A stretch of DNA of 64,000 nt from SZUA-320 sp963707875 (GCA_963707875.1 CAVPRU010000001.1:868001-932000), one strand, 5' to 3'; shown: positions 44,676-54,562, numbered from the stretch's first letter. Made by a program: numbers and translations. The notes: generated by a model from the letters alone, not told the origin.

Positions 44676-46379
44676 ATGGCTGCTACCACCACCCACGCCC
44701 ACGCCCACGCCGATCACGGTCCGCAGGGCATCCTGAAGTACCTGTGGTCGACCGACCACAAGGTCATCGCCCAGCAGTATCTGTGGACCGGGGTGGCCAT
44801 GGCCCTGATCGGCGGCGCCATGGCGTACGTCTTCCGGATGCAACTGGCCTTCCCCGGCATCTCGGTGCCGGGTTTCGGCGTGGTCTCCCCGGTGGAGTAC
44901 AACGCCCTGATCACCAATCACGGCTCCATCATGATCTTCTGGGTGGCGATGCCGGTCCTGATCGCCGCCTTCGGGAACTTCCTGATCCCGCTGATGATCG
45001 GTGCGGATGACATGGTGTTCCCCCGGATCAACCGGCTGTCGTACCAGATCTTCCTGCTGAGCGCCCTCCTGATTCTGGCCTCGATGTTCGTTGAAGGGGG
45101 CGGGTTCGGGGGCGCCTGGACGGCCTATCCGCCACTCTCCGCGACAGCGGAGTACAACCTGACCCCGCTGGGGTCGACCCTCTGGGTGATGGCGGTCGGG
45201 CTGGAGTTCGTGGCCTTCCTGCTGGGCGGGATCAACTTCATCACCACCCTGATGAACGCCCGGGCCCCGGGGATGAAGGCCTACGACATCCCGATGGTCT
45301 GCTGGATGATCGTGATCGCCAGCATCCTCTTCATGCTTTCGGTCGGGCCGCTGATCGCCGGGGCGGTGATGCTGGTCTTCGACCAGACCATCGGGACCGG
45401 GTTCTTCAACCCGAACACGGGTGGCGACCCGATTCTCTGGCAGCACCTGTTCTGGTTCTTCGGGCACCCCGAGGTCTATGTGGTACTGCTCCCGGCCGTC
45501 GGGGTCATGATCGAGATCGTGGCCACCTTCTCCCGGCGGAAGCTGTTCGGCTACCGGCTGTTGCTGTTCACCGCGGTCGCGATCGGTGTCCTCAGTTTCT
45601 TCGTCTGGGCCCACCATCAGTTCATCGCCGGGATCGACCCCCGGATGGCCAACATCTTCACCATCACCACGCTGCTGATATCGATCCCGGTGATCGAGAT
45701 GTTCTTCGTGGTCTTCGCCACGATGTACGGCGGCTCGATCCGGTTCACGACCCCAATGCTGTGGGCCCTCGGATTCATCTTCACCTTCCTGATCGGCGGG
45801 ATGACGGGGATCTACCTCGGGGCCAGCGGGGCCGACGTGTACCTGCATGACAGCTACTTCGTGCTGGCCCACTTCCACTACACCTTCTTCCCGATCGCGA
45901 TCATCGGCGGGTTCGCCGCGTTCACCTACTGGTTCCCGAAGCTGTTCGGGAAGATGATGGACGAGCGGCTCGGCAAGATTCACTTCTGGGGCACCATCAT
46001 CCCCTTCAACTTCATCTTCATCCCGCTGTTCGTCCTGGGCCTCGGCGGCCAGCACCGGCGGATCTACAACTTCCAGAATTTTCCCGAATTGATGGCCATG
46101 CAGCCGATCCGGATCTTCGCGACGGTGGCGATGCTGGTCATGATGGCGTTCCAGGCGTTCTTCTTCTGGAACCTGATCAAGAGCCTGTGGAAGGGTCCTC
46201 CGGCCGGCAATAACCCGTGGCAGTCCAACACCCTCGAGTGGACCACCACCTCGCCCCCACCGCACGGCAACTGGCCGGTGGATCAGATGCCCAAGGTCTA
46301 CCGGGGACCCTACGAGTACGGCCATCCCGACCGGGAGAGCGATTTCTGGCCGCAGAACCTTCCTCCAGCCCAGGGCTGA
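44676..46379 (+). CDS. ctaD: Cytochrome c oxidase subunit I
   Basis: 567 residues, 12 membrane helices. The binuclear centre is intact: GHPEVYV supplies the CuB His, the crosslinked Tyr and the D-channel Glu of A1-type oxidases; AHHQF supplies two CuB His; HFHY supplies heme ligands. A His-rich N-terminus (HAHAHADH) is notable and may touch copper. This is the proton-pumping core of an aa3-type oxidase. Ribosome site GGGAG precedes the ATG. Confidence 0.96.
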   Translation: MAATTTHAHAHADHGPQGILKYLWSTDHKVIAQQYLWTGVAMALIGGAMAYVFRMQLAFPGISVPGFGVVSPVEYNALITNHGSIMIFWVAMPVLIAAFGNFLIPLMIGADDMVFPRINRLSYQIFLLSALLILASMFVEGGGFGGAWTAYPPLSATAEYNLTPLGSTLWVMAVGLEFVAFLLGGINFITTLMNARAPGMKAYDIPMVCWMIVIASILFMLSVGPLIAGAVMLVFDQTIGTGFFNPNTGGDPILWQHLFWFFGHPEVYVVLLPAVGVMIEIVATFSRRKLFGYRLLLFTAVAIGVLSFFVWAHHQFIAGIDPRMANIFTITTLLISIPVIEMFFVVFATMYGGSIRFTTPMLWALGFIFTFLIGGMTGIYLGASGADVYLHDSYFVLAHFHYTFFPIAIIGGFAAFTYWFPKLFGKMMDERLGKIHFWGTIIPFNFIFIPLFVLGLGGQHRRIYNFQNFPELMAMQPIRIFATVAMLVMMAFQAFFFWNLIKSLWKGPPAGNNPWQSNTLEWTTTSPPPHGNWPVDQMPKVYRGPYEYGHPDRESDFWPQNLPPAQG

Positions 46380-46381
46380 CC

Positions 46382-46957
46382 GTGTCGAGCACCCCGCTAG
46401 CCACCACTCGAAGCGCCACCGGCATCCCGACCGGCCGGCTGGCTGTCTGGTGGGTCCTGGCCTCAGAAGTCGTGATCTTCGGCGGCCTGCTGGCCTCCTA
46501 CCTGATGTTCCGGATGGGGCACCCGGAGTGGGCCATCGCCGCCGCCGTGACCAACACCTGGATCGGCGCCTTCAACACCTTCGTGCTGCTGAGCTCGAGC
46601 TTCACCGCCGTCCTGGCCCACCAGGCGGCTGAGCGAGGCGACGGCAAGCGTGCGGCCCGGTTCCTGACCTTCACCATTCTCGGGGCCGTCACCTTCCTGG
46701 TGGTCAAGGCGTTCGAGTGGGCCAGCGAGATCAGCCACGGCTACACCATCACCTCCAATGGCTTCTGGTCGTTCTACTACACCGCCGCCGGGCTCCACGC
46801 CCTGCACGTCATCGCGGGCGCCATCATCATGGGCTTCATCGCCCGGGACGCCGCCAGGGGCAAGGGACTCCACCGGGTTGAACTGATCGGGATCTATTGG
46901 CACTTCGTCGATGTGGTCTGGATCTTCCTGTTCCCCTTGCTGTACATCGCCAAGTAG
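46382..46957 (+). CDS. ctaE: Cytochrome c oxidase subunit III
   Basis: 191 residues from a GTG two bases after the subunit I stop. Five helices of the short subunit III type. Family features: FEWASEI with the membrane-buried Glu, TAAGLHALHVIAGAI, and the ending YWHFVDVVWIFLFPLLYI. A second subunit III-like gene lies 0.7 kb downstream, so this operon has two. Confidence 0.93.
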   Translation: MSSTPLATTRSATGIPTGRLAVWWVLASEVVIFGGLLASYLMFRMGHPEWAIAAAVTNTWIGAFNTFVLLSSSFTAVLAHQAAERGDGKRAARFLTFTILGAVTFLVVKAFEWASEISHGYTITSNGFWSFYYTAAGLHALHVIAGAIIMGFIARDAARGKGLHRVELIGIYWHFVDVVWIFLFPLLYIAK

Positions 46958-46966
46958 GGGCGTCCA

Positions 46967-47647
46967 ATGTCCGATAGCCATCATGTGAATTACAGGAAGA
47001 TCTACTTCACGCTGCTGATCCTCCTGGTCATCAGCGTGGCCGGCCCGTTCATCGGCATCGGCTGGATCACCCTGGTCACCGCGTTCGGCATCGCGCTGGT
47101 CAAGGCCAATATGGTGATCCAGAACTTCATGCACCTGAAGTGGGAGCGGCGGATCGCCAAGCTGGTTCTGGCCACCTCGCTGGCGCTGATGGTGCTGTTC
47201 TACGGAGCCGTCGCGCCGGACATCCAGAACCATGAGGGGCGGAACTGGGTCAACGACGCCGCCCTGGCCGCCACCGCCCGGGGGATCGAAGCCCCCCATG
47301 GCGATGAGGCCGCGCCCGCCGAGGAGCATGCCCCGGCGCCCGCTGAGGGGGCGACCGTCGTACCGGCGGCGTTCGATGCCGCCGCATCCTATGCCATGAT
47401 CTGCTCATCGTGCCATGGCCCGACCGGTGCCGGCGACGGGCCAGGTGCCGCTGCCCTGACGCCCAAGCCCGCCAACTTCACGGACCCCGCCTTCTGGGCT
47501 GACAAGACGGACGCCGAACTTACCAAGGCGATCCGCGAAGGGGGGGCCTCGGTCGGGAAGTCGGCCTCGATGCCGCCATGGGGAAGCGTCTATGACGAGG
47601 CCAAGGCCGAGGCCCTGGTCGGCTACCTGAAGACCCTCAGGCACTAG
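46967..47647 (+). CDS. Fusion of cytochrome oxidase subunit IV with a cytochrome c domain
   Basis: 226 residues. Residues 1-95 have three membrane helices with the prokaryotic COX4/CtaF pattern (FGIALVKANMVIQNFMHLKWE). An Ala/Glu/Pro-rich linker (about 105-132) leads to a C-terminal class I cytochrome c with CSSCHG and a Met ligand candidate in SASMPPWG. So a heme c is carried on subunit IV instead of subunit II as in classical caa3 enzymes. It lies between the two subunit III genes. Confidence 0.88.
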   Translation: MSDSHHVNYRKIYFTLLILLVISVAGPFIGIGWITLVTAFGIALVKANMVIQNFMHLKWERRIAKLVLATSLALMVLFYGAVAPDIQNHEGRNWVNDAALAATARGIEAPHGDEAAPAEEHAPAPAEGATVVPAAFDAAASYAMICSSCHGPTGAGDGPGAAALTPKPANFTDPAFWADKTDAELTKAIREGGASVGKSASMPPWGSVYDEAKAEALVGYLKTLRH

Positions 47648-47652
47648 CCAAG

Positions 47653-48246
47653 ATGACCCCCGCCGCCACCATCTCCGTCGACCATCGGCCCGAGCCGGCC
47701 GCCAGGCAACAGGTGCTGCCCAACGGGGTGATGGGGATGCTGCTCTTCGTCTTCACCGAGGCGATGGTCTTCGCCGGGATGATCGCGGCCCACACGATCG
47801 CCAAGGCCGGCGCCACCGAGTGGCCCCCGTTCGGACAGCCTCGGCTTCCGGTGGCGGTCACCCTGGTCAACACGGCCGCCCTGCTGCTGAGCGGGCTGGT
47901 CCTCCTGTGGGCCCACCGGCTCTGGAAACAGTCGCCGGCCGACGCCCGCCGTCCTCTGCTCTGGGCCACCCTGCTCGGCATCTTCTTCGTGGCCGCCCAG
48001 GGACGGGAGTGGGTGGCGCTCCTCGGTGAGGGCCTGACCATTACCTCCAGCACCTATGGGGGGTTCTTCTACCTGATCGTCGGGACTCACGCGGCCCACG
48101 CGGTGGCCGCGATCCTGGGCCTCGTCTGGGCCTGGCGCCGAGCCGGAACCGGCCGGCTGACTGCGGGTCAGTTCAGTACGGCAGCGATTTTCTGGTATTT
48201 TGTCGTCCTCGTCTGGCCAGCGCTTTACCTGAAGGTCTACCTGTGA
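47653..48246 (+). CDS. Second subunit III-like cytochrome oxidase protein
   Basis: 197 residues, five helices, heme-copper oxidase subunit III family: FVFTEAMVFAGMIAA near the start, QGREWVALLGEG in the middle, GTHAAHAVAAILGLVW, and the ending FWYFVVLVWPALYLKVYL. It starts five bases after the subunit IV fusion. The paralogue pair (with the gene at 46382) may form one larger subunit III function or serve assembly. Confidence 0.88.
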   Translation: MTPAATISVDHRPEPAARQQVLPNGVMGMLLFVFTEAMVFAGMIAAHTIAKAGATEWPPFGQPRLPVAVTLVNTAALLLSGLVLLWAHRLWKQSPADARRPLLWATLLGIFFVAAQGREWVALLGEGLTITSSTYGGFFYLIVGTHAAHAVAAILGLVWAWRRAGTGRLTAGQFSTAAIFWYFVVLVWPALYLKVYL

Positions 48247-48482
48247 CCAGGACGACCCGAATCATCGGTTTGGCGGTCCCGCTGCTGGTGTCCCTCCCGG
48301 GGCTGGCCCACGCCTGCCCGGTCTGCTTCGACCCGCGGGACGAGAACCGGCTGGCCTTCCTCGGTACCACGGTCTTTCTGAGTCTCCTCCCGCTGGCAAT
48401 CGTCGCCGGCACACTGCTGTACATCCGGCATCGGAGCCGACAGGCCGCCGATCCGGTTCCGCAAGCCGAACCCGCCGCATAG
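48243..48482 (+). CDS. Small CXXC membrane protein ending the oxidase operon
   Basis: 79 residues from a GTG that overlaps the previous stop as GTGA. A signal peptide (IIGLAVPLLVSLPGLAHA) is followed at once by CPVCFD and then one membrane helix (TTVFLSLLPLAIVAGTLLY) with a basic cytoplasmic tail. The CXXC just outside the membrane suggests copper or thiol-redox handling during CuA assembly. No known family recognised, and no SCO, Cox11 or CtaA/CtaB gene is present nearby. Confidence 0.65.
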   Translation: MTRTTRIIGLAVPLLVSLPGLAHACPVCFDPRDENRLAFLGTTVFLSLLPLAIVAGTLLYIRHRSRQAADPVPQAEPAA

Positions 48483-48611
48483 TCGGAGGGGCTGAGGCGG
48501 CTGAGGAGTTCCGGAAGGCGGCTCCGGACGCCCGGGGTGCCCAAGTCCTGATTTCCTTGACACTTCCGCCTCGCTCGGGCGAACTTCGAGAGATATGTTC
48601 CCAGCCTGGCT

Positions 48612-50672
48612 ATGACGTCCCCGACGATGGTCTGCAGCTCCTGCAGCACCCCGCTCCCTGAGGCGGCGGCGTTCTGCTGGGTCTGTGGCACCCCCACGCC
48701 CACCGGGATGACGGCGGCCGGGACCACCACCACGCGGGCTTCCCTGGAGTCGGCCGAAGCGGTGATCGACACCCGACGGCGGCTCACCAAGGCCCTGGGG
48801 TCGAACTTCCGGGTCGACGACCTGGTGGGCCGCGGCGGGTTCGCCGAGGTCTTCGCGGTGCACGATCTGCGCCTCAAGCGGGACTTGGCGGTCAAGGTTC
48901 TTTCTCCGGAGCTGGTCGTCAACCAGGCGATGTTGACCCGGTTCCGGCGCGAGGCGGAAGCGGTGGCCGCGCTCCGGCATCCGGGGATCGTACCGATCTA
49001 CGACATCGGCGAGGTGGGCGGGATCGCCTACATCGTCATGCCGTTGATCAAGGGCGTCACCCTCCGAAAGAAGCTGGAGGACGAGGGCCGGTTCCAGATC
49101 CGGCAGGCCCGGCGGATCCTCCGCGACGTGGCCGAGGCGCTGCGAGTGGCGCACGAGGCGGGGCTGGTGCACCGGGACATCAAGCCCGAGAACGTGATGC
49201 TGGATGGGCCCCGGGAGCAGGTCCTGGTGATGGACTTCGGGATCGCCAAGGCGATCGACCCCAACGCCAGCGGGGTAACCACGGCGGGGTTGATCGTCGG
49301 GACTCCGCACTACATGAGCCCCGAGCAGGCCAGCGGGGAGATGGTGGACGCCCGCTCCGATCAGTACTCCCTGGCGGTGATGGGCTACCGGATGGTGACG
49401 GGGATGCACCCGTTCGAAGCCGAGACCACCCGGGCCCTGCTTTACAAGCAGGTCTTCGAGACGCCGCCTCCGGCCGCGGAACGGGTCCCCGACGTTCCCC
49501 TCGACCTCTCGGACGCGCTGCAGCGGGGCATGGCCAAGGAGCCGGCCGATCGCTATCCGACGATCGAGGCGTTTTCCGCCGCAGTGCTGACCCCGAGGCC
49601 CGATACGGGCTCACAACCCATCCCCTCGGCATCGGACGTCGCAACCGGGGCGAAGGACCAGCCAGAGCCTGCCACACCCCCAACCGGCGCCAACCCGTCT
49701 TCGGTGGGTGCGGGACCGGCCAAACCGGCCAGGGGCGGACGGCTGGGGCGGATCGTCGCGGGCGGCGTTACGACGGTGGTGGTTCTGGCAGGGCTCGTCT
49801 GGGCCAAGGGGGCCTTCTTCTCTGGCGCCGCTGCAGCGCCCGATTCCGCCCTGATCTCGGCTGACAGCGCTGCGCCCACCGTCGCGGGCCAGGACGCAAG
49901 GACCCCGCAAGATCCTCGGAACCGGTCCACTGCTCCAGGCAACCGCCAGGCTACCTCACCGGAGGCGACCCCGCGAACGGCATCCGGACGCGCCCCAACG
50001 GCCGCCACGTTGGCGACCTGTCTCGCAGCAGTGCAGGCCTCGGCGTGGGACCAGGCCATCTCGCTCTGCCGCACCGAGGCCGAAGGCGGATCAGCGGAGG
50101 CGCAGGTTGCTCTGGCGGGAATGTATCGGGCGGGCCGAGGCACCGCGGTCGATGCGGCGGCCGCAGCCGAGCTGTATCAGCGGGCGGCCAGCGCCGGATC
50201 GACGGATGCGGCTTTCCGGCTCGGGCAGATGCTGGAAACGGGCGACGGGGTGCCCAGCGACCCGGCCCGAGCCAGCCAGCTGTACACCACGGCGGCGCGG
50301 CGAGGGGTGGTCCCGGCGATGCGATCGCTGGCCGGGATGCTGGAGTCGGGCAAGGGGGTCCCGAAGAACGAGTCGGAGGCGGTCAACTGGTACCGGCGGG
50401 CTGCGGCGGCCGGTGACGCGCAGTCGATCCTGCGGATTGGCCAGATGTACTCGCTGGGCATCGGGGTTGACCGGGACGAGGTGACCGCCGCCCGGTACTT
50501 CGCCCGTGGTGCCGATGCCGGAATGGCCGACGCCCAGTACGAGCTGGCACGGGCGTATTTTGCCGGCCGCGGGGTGCCTCGAAGTGATTCTCTCGGGGTG
50601 GTCTGGCTGGAACGAGCCGCCGCCCGGGGATCCGAGGCAGCGGCGAAAGAACTTCCGAAATGGAAGCCGTAG
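48612..50672 (+). CDS. Transmembrane Ser/Thr protein kinase with zinc ribbon and Sel1 repeats
   Basis: 686 residues. A cytoplasmic zinc ribbon (CSSC ... CWVC at 8-25). A PknB-type kinase at about 60-325: glycine loop GRGGFAEVF, Lys in DLAVKVL, catalytic HRDIKPENV, DFGIAK and HYMSPEQASG. One membrane helix at about 378-398, then an extracytoplasmic Pro/Ala/Thr linker, and a C-terminal stretch of at least five Sel1/TPR-like repeats (about 460-680; e.g. AFRLGQMLETGDGVPSDPARA). Sel1 repeats bind proteins, so it probably senses an envelope partner. The 129 bases upstream hold TTGACA (48557-48562) but no well-spaced -10. Confidence 0.92.
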   Translation: MTSPTMVCSSCSTPLPEAAAFCWVCGTPTPTGMTAAGTTTTRASLESAEAVIDTRRRLTKALGSNFRVDDLVGRGGFAEVFAVHDLRLKRDLAVKVLSPELVVNQAMLTRFRREAEAVAALRHPGIVPIYDIGEVGGIAYIVMPLIKGVTLRKKLEDEGRFQIRQARRILRDVAEALRVAHEAGLVHRDIKPENVMLDGPREQVLVMDFGIAKAIDPNASGVTTAGLIVGTPHYMSPEQASGEMVDARSDQYSLAVMGYRMVTGMHPFEAETTRALLYKQVFETPPPAAERVPDVPLDLSDALQRGMAKEPADRYPTIEAFSAAVLTPRPDTGSQPIPSASDVATGAKDQPEPATPPTGANPSSVGAGPAKPARGGRLGRIVAGGVTTVVVLAGLVWAKGAFFSGAAAAPDSALISADSAAPTVAGQDARTPQDPRNRSTAPGNRQATSPEATPRTASGRAPTAATLATCLAAVQASAWDQAISLCRTEAEGGSAEAQVALAGMYRAGRGTAVDAAAAAELYQRAASAGSTDAAFRLGQMLETGDGVPSDPARASQLYTTAARRGVVPAMRSLAGMLESGKGVPKNESEAVNWYRRAAAAGDAQSILRIGQMYSLGIGVDRDEVTAARYFARGADAGMADAQYELARAYFAGRGVPRSDSLGVVWLERAAARGSEAAAKELPKWKP

Positions 50673-50679
50673 CGGCGGG

Positions 50680-52724
50680 CTACCCCTCCCGCCGGCGCAC
50701 CAGAGTCAGAATTGAATAGACCGCCACTGACTCTCCCTCCTGGTTCGTCACCTCGACATCCCACTCCACCACCCCCTGCGGCGGCTGACCCTCGATCGGG
50801 TCCTTGGCCGTCTTCTTCTTGCAGGTCAGCCGCACCTGGATCGTGTCCCCCGGATAGACCGGCTTGACGAACCGGAGTGACTCCAGTCCGTAGTTGGCCA
50901 GCACCGGACCCGGCGCCGGATCCACGAACAGCCCGGCCGCCGCCGAGAGCACGAAGTAGCCGTGCACCACCCGGCCGTCGAAGATCGACTCCCGCGCGGC
51001 CGCGTCATCCATGTGGGCATAGAAGTAGTCGCCACTGAGTTCGGCGAAGTTGACCACATCGGCCTCGGTGACCGTCCGGCGATCGGTGATCAGGGTCTCC
51101 CCGATCTCCAGCTCCTCGAAGTGCTTTCGGAAAGGGTGCACCTCGCCCGTGGGGGCCTCGGCGCCCTTGATCCACTCCCCGGCCACTCTGGTCAGGGTCG
51201 TGGGCGATCCCTGAATGGCGGTCCGCTGCAGGTAGTGCATCACCGCCCGCGAGCCGCCCAGTTCCTCACCGCCACCGGCTCGGCCCGGCCCGCCATGGAT
51301 CAGATGCGGCATCGGGCTCCCATGGCCGGTACTCTCCTTGGCGCAATGGCGGTTGACGACCAGGATCCGGCCGTGGTGGGCCGCGGTACCCAGCACCAGC
51401 TCCCGGGCCACCCCGTCATCGGCGGTAAAGATCGAACCGCACAGGCTTCCCTTCCCCAGCCGAGCCAGCGCCACCGCATCGTCCACCGAGTCGTAGGGCA
51501 TCACCGTGCTGACCGGCCCAAAGGCCTCCACGTCGTGCGGCGCGCTGGTCTCGAATGGCTTGTCGCAGTAGAGCAGGAGCGCGGGAAAGAAGGCGCCCTT
51601 GTCGCGGTCGGCGCCCTGCACTTCAAACTTCTCGATGTCACCGTACACCAGTTCGGCCCCGGCCCGGATTGCCGTGACCGCCCGGTGGCAGTCCTGTACC
51701 TGACTCCGGCCGACCAGGGGGCCCATCCGGACCCCTTCGACCGCCGGGTCCCCCAGCCGCATCTCCCCCAGCCGCTTGCCGAGCGCCTCCACCACGGCCT
51801 CGGCGTGCGGGCGGGGGACGATGGTCCGGCGGATGGCGGTGCACTTCTGCCCCGCCTTGACGGTCATCTCCTTGGCCACTTCCCGGATGAACAGATCCGA
51901 ACTCCTCGGTGTCGGGGCCGGCGTCGGGACCCAGGATGCTGTAGTTGAGGGAGTCGGCCTCCATGTTGAACCGGACCGAATTCTCGATCACCGCGGGGTG
52001 GGTCTTGAGCTTCCGGCCGGTCGCGGCCGACCCGGTAAAGGTCACGATGTCCTGACAGGTCAGGTGGTCGAACATGTCGCCGACTCCGCCGCAGATGAGT
52101 TGCAGCACGCCTTCCGGCAGGATCTTCGACTCGTGGATCGCCCGGACCATCGCGTGGGTCAGGAACGAGGTGACGGTCGCCGGCTTGACGATGGCCGGCA
52201 CGCCGGCCAGGAGGGTCGGCGCCAGCTTCTCGAGCATCCCCCAGCAGGGGAAGTTGAAGGCGTTGATGTGGAGCGCCATGCCCTCCATCGGCACCGCGAT
52301 GTGGCGGCCCACGAAGGTTCCGCCCTTGCTCAGCCCCTCAACCGGGCCGTCGACATGGAACTGCTCATCGGGAAAATCCCGCCGGCCCTTGCTGGCATAG
52401 ACGAACAGGGTGCCGATCCCACCCTCGATGTCGACCCAGGAATCGGCCCTGGTGGCACCGGTCCCGGCCGACACGGCGTAGAACTCGTCCTTCCGGTCCA
52501 TCAGGTACTGGGCCAGGGCCTTGAGCATCCGGGCCCGCTCGTGGAAGGTCATTTTCCGGAGGGTTGGGCCACCGACCGTGCGACCGTATTCGAGCACCGC
52601 CTGGTAGTCGACGCCGTCGGTGCCGGCCACCGCCAGCTGTTCCCCGGTGACGGCGTGGTAGCAGAGGGGTGCCGTGGCCGGTCCCCTCGCGCCAATCGCC
52701 GCAGACCAGATTCTGAAGTCGCAT
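50680..52724 (-). CDS. paaZ: PaaZ: oxepin-CoA hydrolase / 3-oxo-5,6-dehydrosuberyl-CoA semialdehyde dehydrogenase (two frame breaks)
   Basis: 680 residues after correction, the exact size of the bifunctional PaaZ. The N-terminal aldehyde dehydrogenase has Glu in RFNMEADSLN and catalytic Cys in GQKCTAIRR. The C-terminal MaoC-like hydratase has FAELSGDYFYAHMDDAAA with the catalytic Asp and His. It opens the oxepin ring and oxidises the semialdehyde in phenylacetate degradation. Breaks (one surplus base each) lie near 52665, just after the start, and near 51899 before DLFIREVAKE. The ATG at 52724 overlaps the paaY stop by one base. Confidence 0.92.
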
Positions 52725-53329
52725 CAGCCGGTGCCCTCCCGGCGGCTGGCGCGCCAAGTCTGATAGAGCGAGTCCTGAGCCGCCCAGTCGGAGGGGACTT
52801 CGCGCAGGGGCTCGCAGGCCTCGAGCCCCTGGTGCAGGTCGGCGGGGAGTGCCTGGTACAGTCTGGTACCCTCGGTCTTCCACTCAAGCATCTCGTCGGT
52901 CACATCCTTGAGGATCCTGGCCGGATTCCCCACCACGACTTTCCGTTCCGGGATCTCCATCTCGCTCGGCACGAAGCACAGGGCGCCCACGATCGAGCCG
53001 GCCCCCACCACGGCGTGGTCCATCACCACCGCGTTCATCCCCACCAGGGCGTTCCGGCCGATCCGGGCCCCGTGGATGACCGCGCCATGTCCGATGTGCG
53101 CCCCCTCCTCCAGCACCACGGTCACCCCGGGAAACATGTGGACGGTGCAGTTCTCCTGCACGTTGCAGCCATCCTCGACCACGATGCCCCCCCAGTCACC
53201 ACGAAGCGCCGCCCCGGGACCGATGTACACGTCCCGGCCGATCACCACTTTCCCGGTGACCGCCGCCTGGGGATGGACGAACGCCGAAGGGTGCACCACC
53301 GGCGTCCAGTGCTTGAAGCGATAGATCAT
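52724..53329 (-). CDS. paaY: PaaY-like gamma-carbonic anhydrase fold thioesterase
   Basis: 201 residues. Left-handed beta-helix hexapeptide repeats (VHPQAAVTGKVVIGRDVYIG), with His ligands in CTVHMFPG, EGAHIGHGAVIHG. C-terminal NPARILKDVTDEMLEWK is the PaaY/CaiE-type ending. PaaY removes CoA from dead-end or inhibitory phenylacetate intermediates. It lies between paaJ and paaZ, ten bases after paaJ. Confidence 0.88.
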   Translation of the reverse strand: MIYRFKHWTPVVHPSAFVHPQAAVTGKVVIGRDVYIGPGAALRGDWGGIVVEDGCNVQENCTVHMFPGVTVVLEEGAHIGHGAVIHGARIGRNALVGMNAVVMDHAVVGAGSIVGALCFVPSEMEIPERKVVVGNPARILKDVTDEMLEWKTEGTRLYQALPADLHQGLEACEPLREVPSDWAAQDSLYQTWRASRREGTG

Positions 53330-53338
53330 GGCAGGGGT

Positions 53339-54562
53339 TCAGGCCCGCTCGAGAATGGTGGCCATGCCCTGGCCGACCCCGACGCACATGGTGCAGAGGG
53401 CGTAGCGGCCCCCCGTCTCCTGCAGTTCAAGCGCGGCGGTGAGGAGCAGTCGCGCACCGGACATGCCGAGCGGGTGGCCCAGGGCGATCGCGCCCCCGTT
53501 GGGATTGACCCGGGAATCGTCGTCCTCCAGCCCCAGCTGCCTCAGTCCACCCAGCACCTGGGCGGCAAAAGCCTCATTGAGTTCGATGACCGACATGTCC
53601 TGGAGCGTGAGTCCGGTCCGTTCCAGCACCAGCCGGGTGGCGGGCACCGGGCCCAGGCCCATCAGCCGCGGTTCGACGCCAGCAGCGGCCGCCGCCACGA
53701 TGCGGGCCAGCGGAGTGGCGCCGAAGGCACGGATCGCGGAATCGGCGCCGACCAGCAGGGCACAGGCCCCGTCATTGAGGCCCGAGGCATTGCCGGCGGT
53801 GACCGAGCCCTTGCCATCGGTGCGGAAGGCAGGCCGGAGCCGAGCCAGGATCTCGGGCGTGGTGTCCGGTCGGAGAAACTCATCCTGGTCGAAGACCACC
53901 GGGGGATTCCCCTTCCGCGCCGCCACCGTTTCGATCGGCACGATTTCCCTGGCAAACCGACCCCGGGCTCGTGCCGCGGCGGCCCTGGTCTGGGAACCGG
54001 CAGCGTACCGGTCCTGGTCCTCTCGCGAAATGCCCAACAGCTCCACCACGTTCTCGGCGGTCTGGCCCATCGCATCGACCCCGAAATGGGCCATCATCTG
54101 CGGATTGACGAATCGCCACCCCAGGCTGGTGTCGAACAGTTCCGCGTCCCGTCCGAAGGGCCGCGATGACTTGGAGAGAACGTACGGGGCGCGGGTCATC
54201 TGCTCGACCCCGCCGGCCACGAACAGGTCGCCAACCCCCAGCCGGACCTGCCGCGCGGCGTGGGCCACCGCGCTCATCCCGGACGCGCACAGCCGGTTGA
54301 TCGTCTCGCCCGGCACCGACCAGGGCACCCCGGCCAGCAGTGAGGCCATCCGGGCCACATTCCGGTTGTCCTCTCCGGCCTGATTGGCACAGCCGAGGAT
54401 GACGTCGGTGAGCTGAGCCGGATCGAGATCCGGATGGCGGGCGAGCAGCGTGCGGATCACGGTGGCGGCGAGGTCGTCGGCACGGACGGGAGCCAGGGCC
54501 CCGCCCAGGCTGCCAATGGCACTCCGCACGCCGTCCGCGATATAGGCGTCACGAATGGACAT
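53339..54562 (-). CDS. paaJ: PaaJ/PcaF-type thiolase (3-oxoadipyl-CoA / 3-oxo-5,6-dehydrosuberyl-CoA)
   Basis: 407 residues. Thiolase catalytic residues are complete: Cys in NRLCASGMSAV, His in NPNGGAIALGHPLGMSGAR, and Cys in CTMCVGVGQG. Neighbouring paaY and paaZ favour PaaJ, which acts twice in the phenylacetate pathway to release acetyl-CoA and succinyl-CoA. First gene of the minus-strand paa unit and divergent from paaG. Confidence 0.9.
   Translation of the reverse strand: MSIRDAYIADGVRSAIGSLGGALAPVRADDLAATVIRTLLARHPDLDPAQLTDVILGCANQAGEDNRNVARMASLLAGVPWSVPGETINRLCASGMSAVAHAARQVRLGVGDLFVAGGVEQMTRAPYVLSKSSRPFGRDAELFDTSLGWRFVNPQMMAHFGVDAMGQTAENVVELLGISREDQDRYAAGSQTRAAAARARGRFAREIVPIETVAARKGNPPVVFDQDEFLRPDTTPEILARLRPAFRTDGKGSVTAGNASGLNDGACALLVGADSAIRAFGATPLARIVAAAAAGVEPRLMGLGPVPATRLVLERTGLTLQDMSVIELNEAFAAQVLGGLRQLGLEDDDSRVNPNGGAIALGHPLGMSGARLLLTAALELQETGGRYALCTMCVGVGQGMATILERA

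Noticed and set aside
44514..46325. A 603-codon open frame antisense to subunit I of the oxidase
   Set aside because: Extremely rich in Asp, His, Glu and Gly with no family features; the plus-strand ctaD is unambiguous.
51776..54169. A 797-codon open frame antisense to paaZ, paaY and paaJ
   Set aside because: It is a GC-rich shadow frame: composition is dominated by Gly, Arg, His and Pro, no domain is visible, and the opposite strand carries three well-conserved enzymes.
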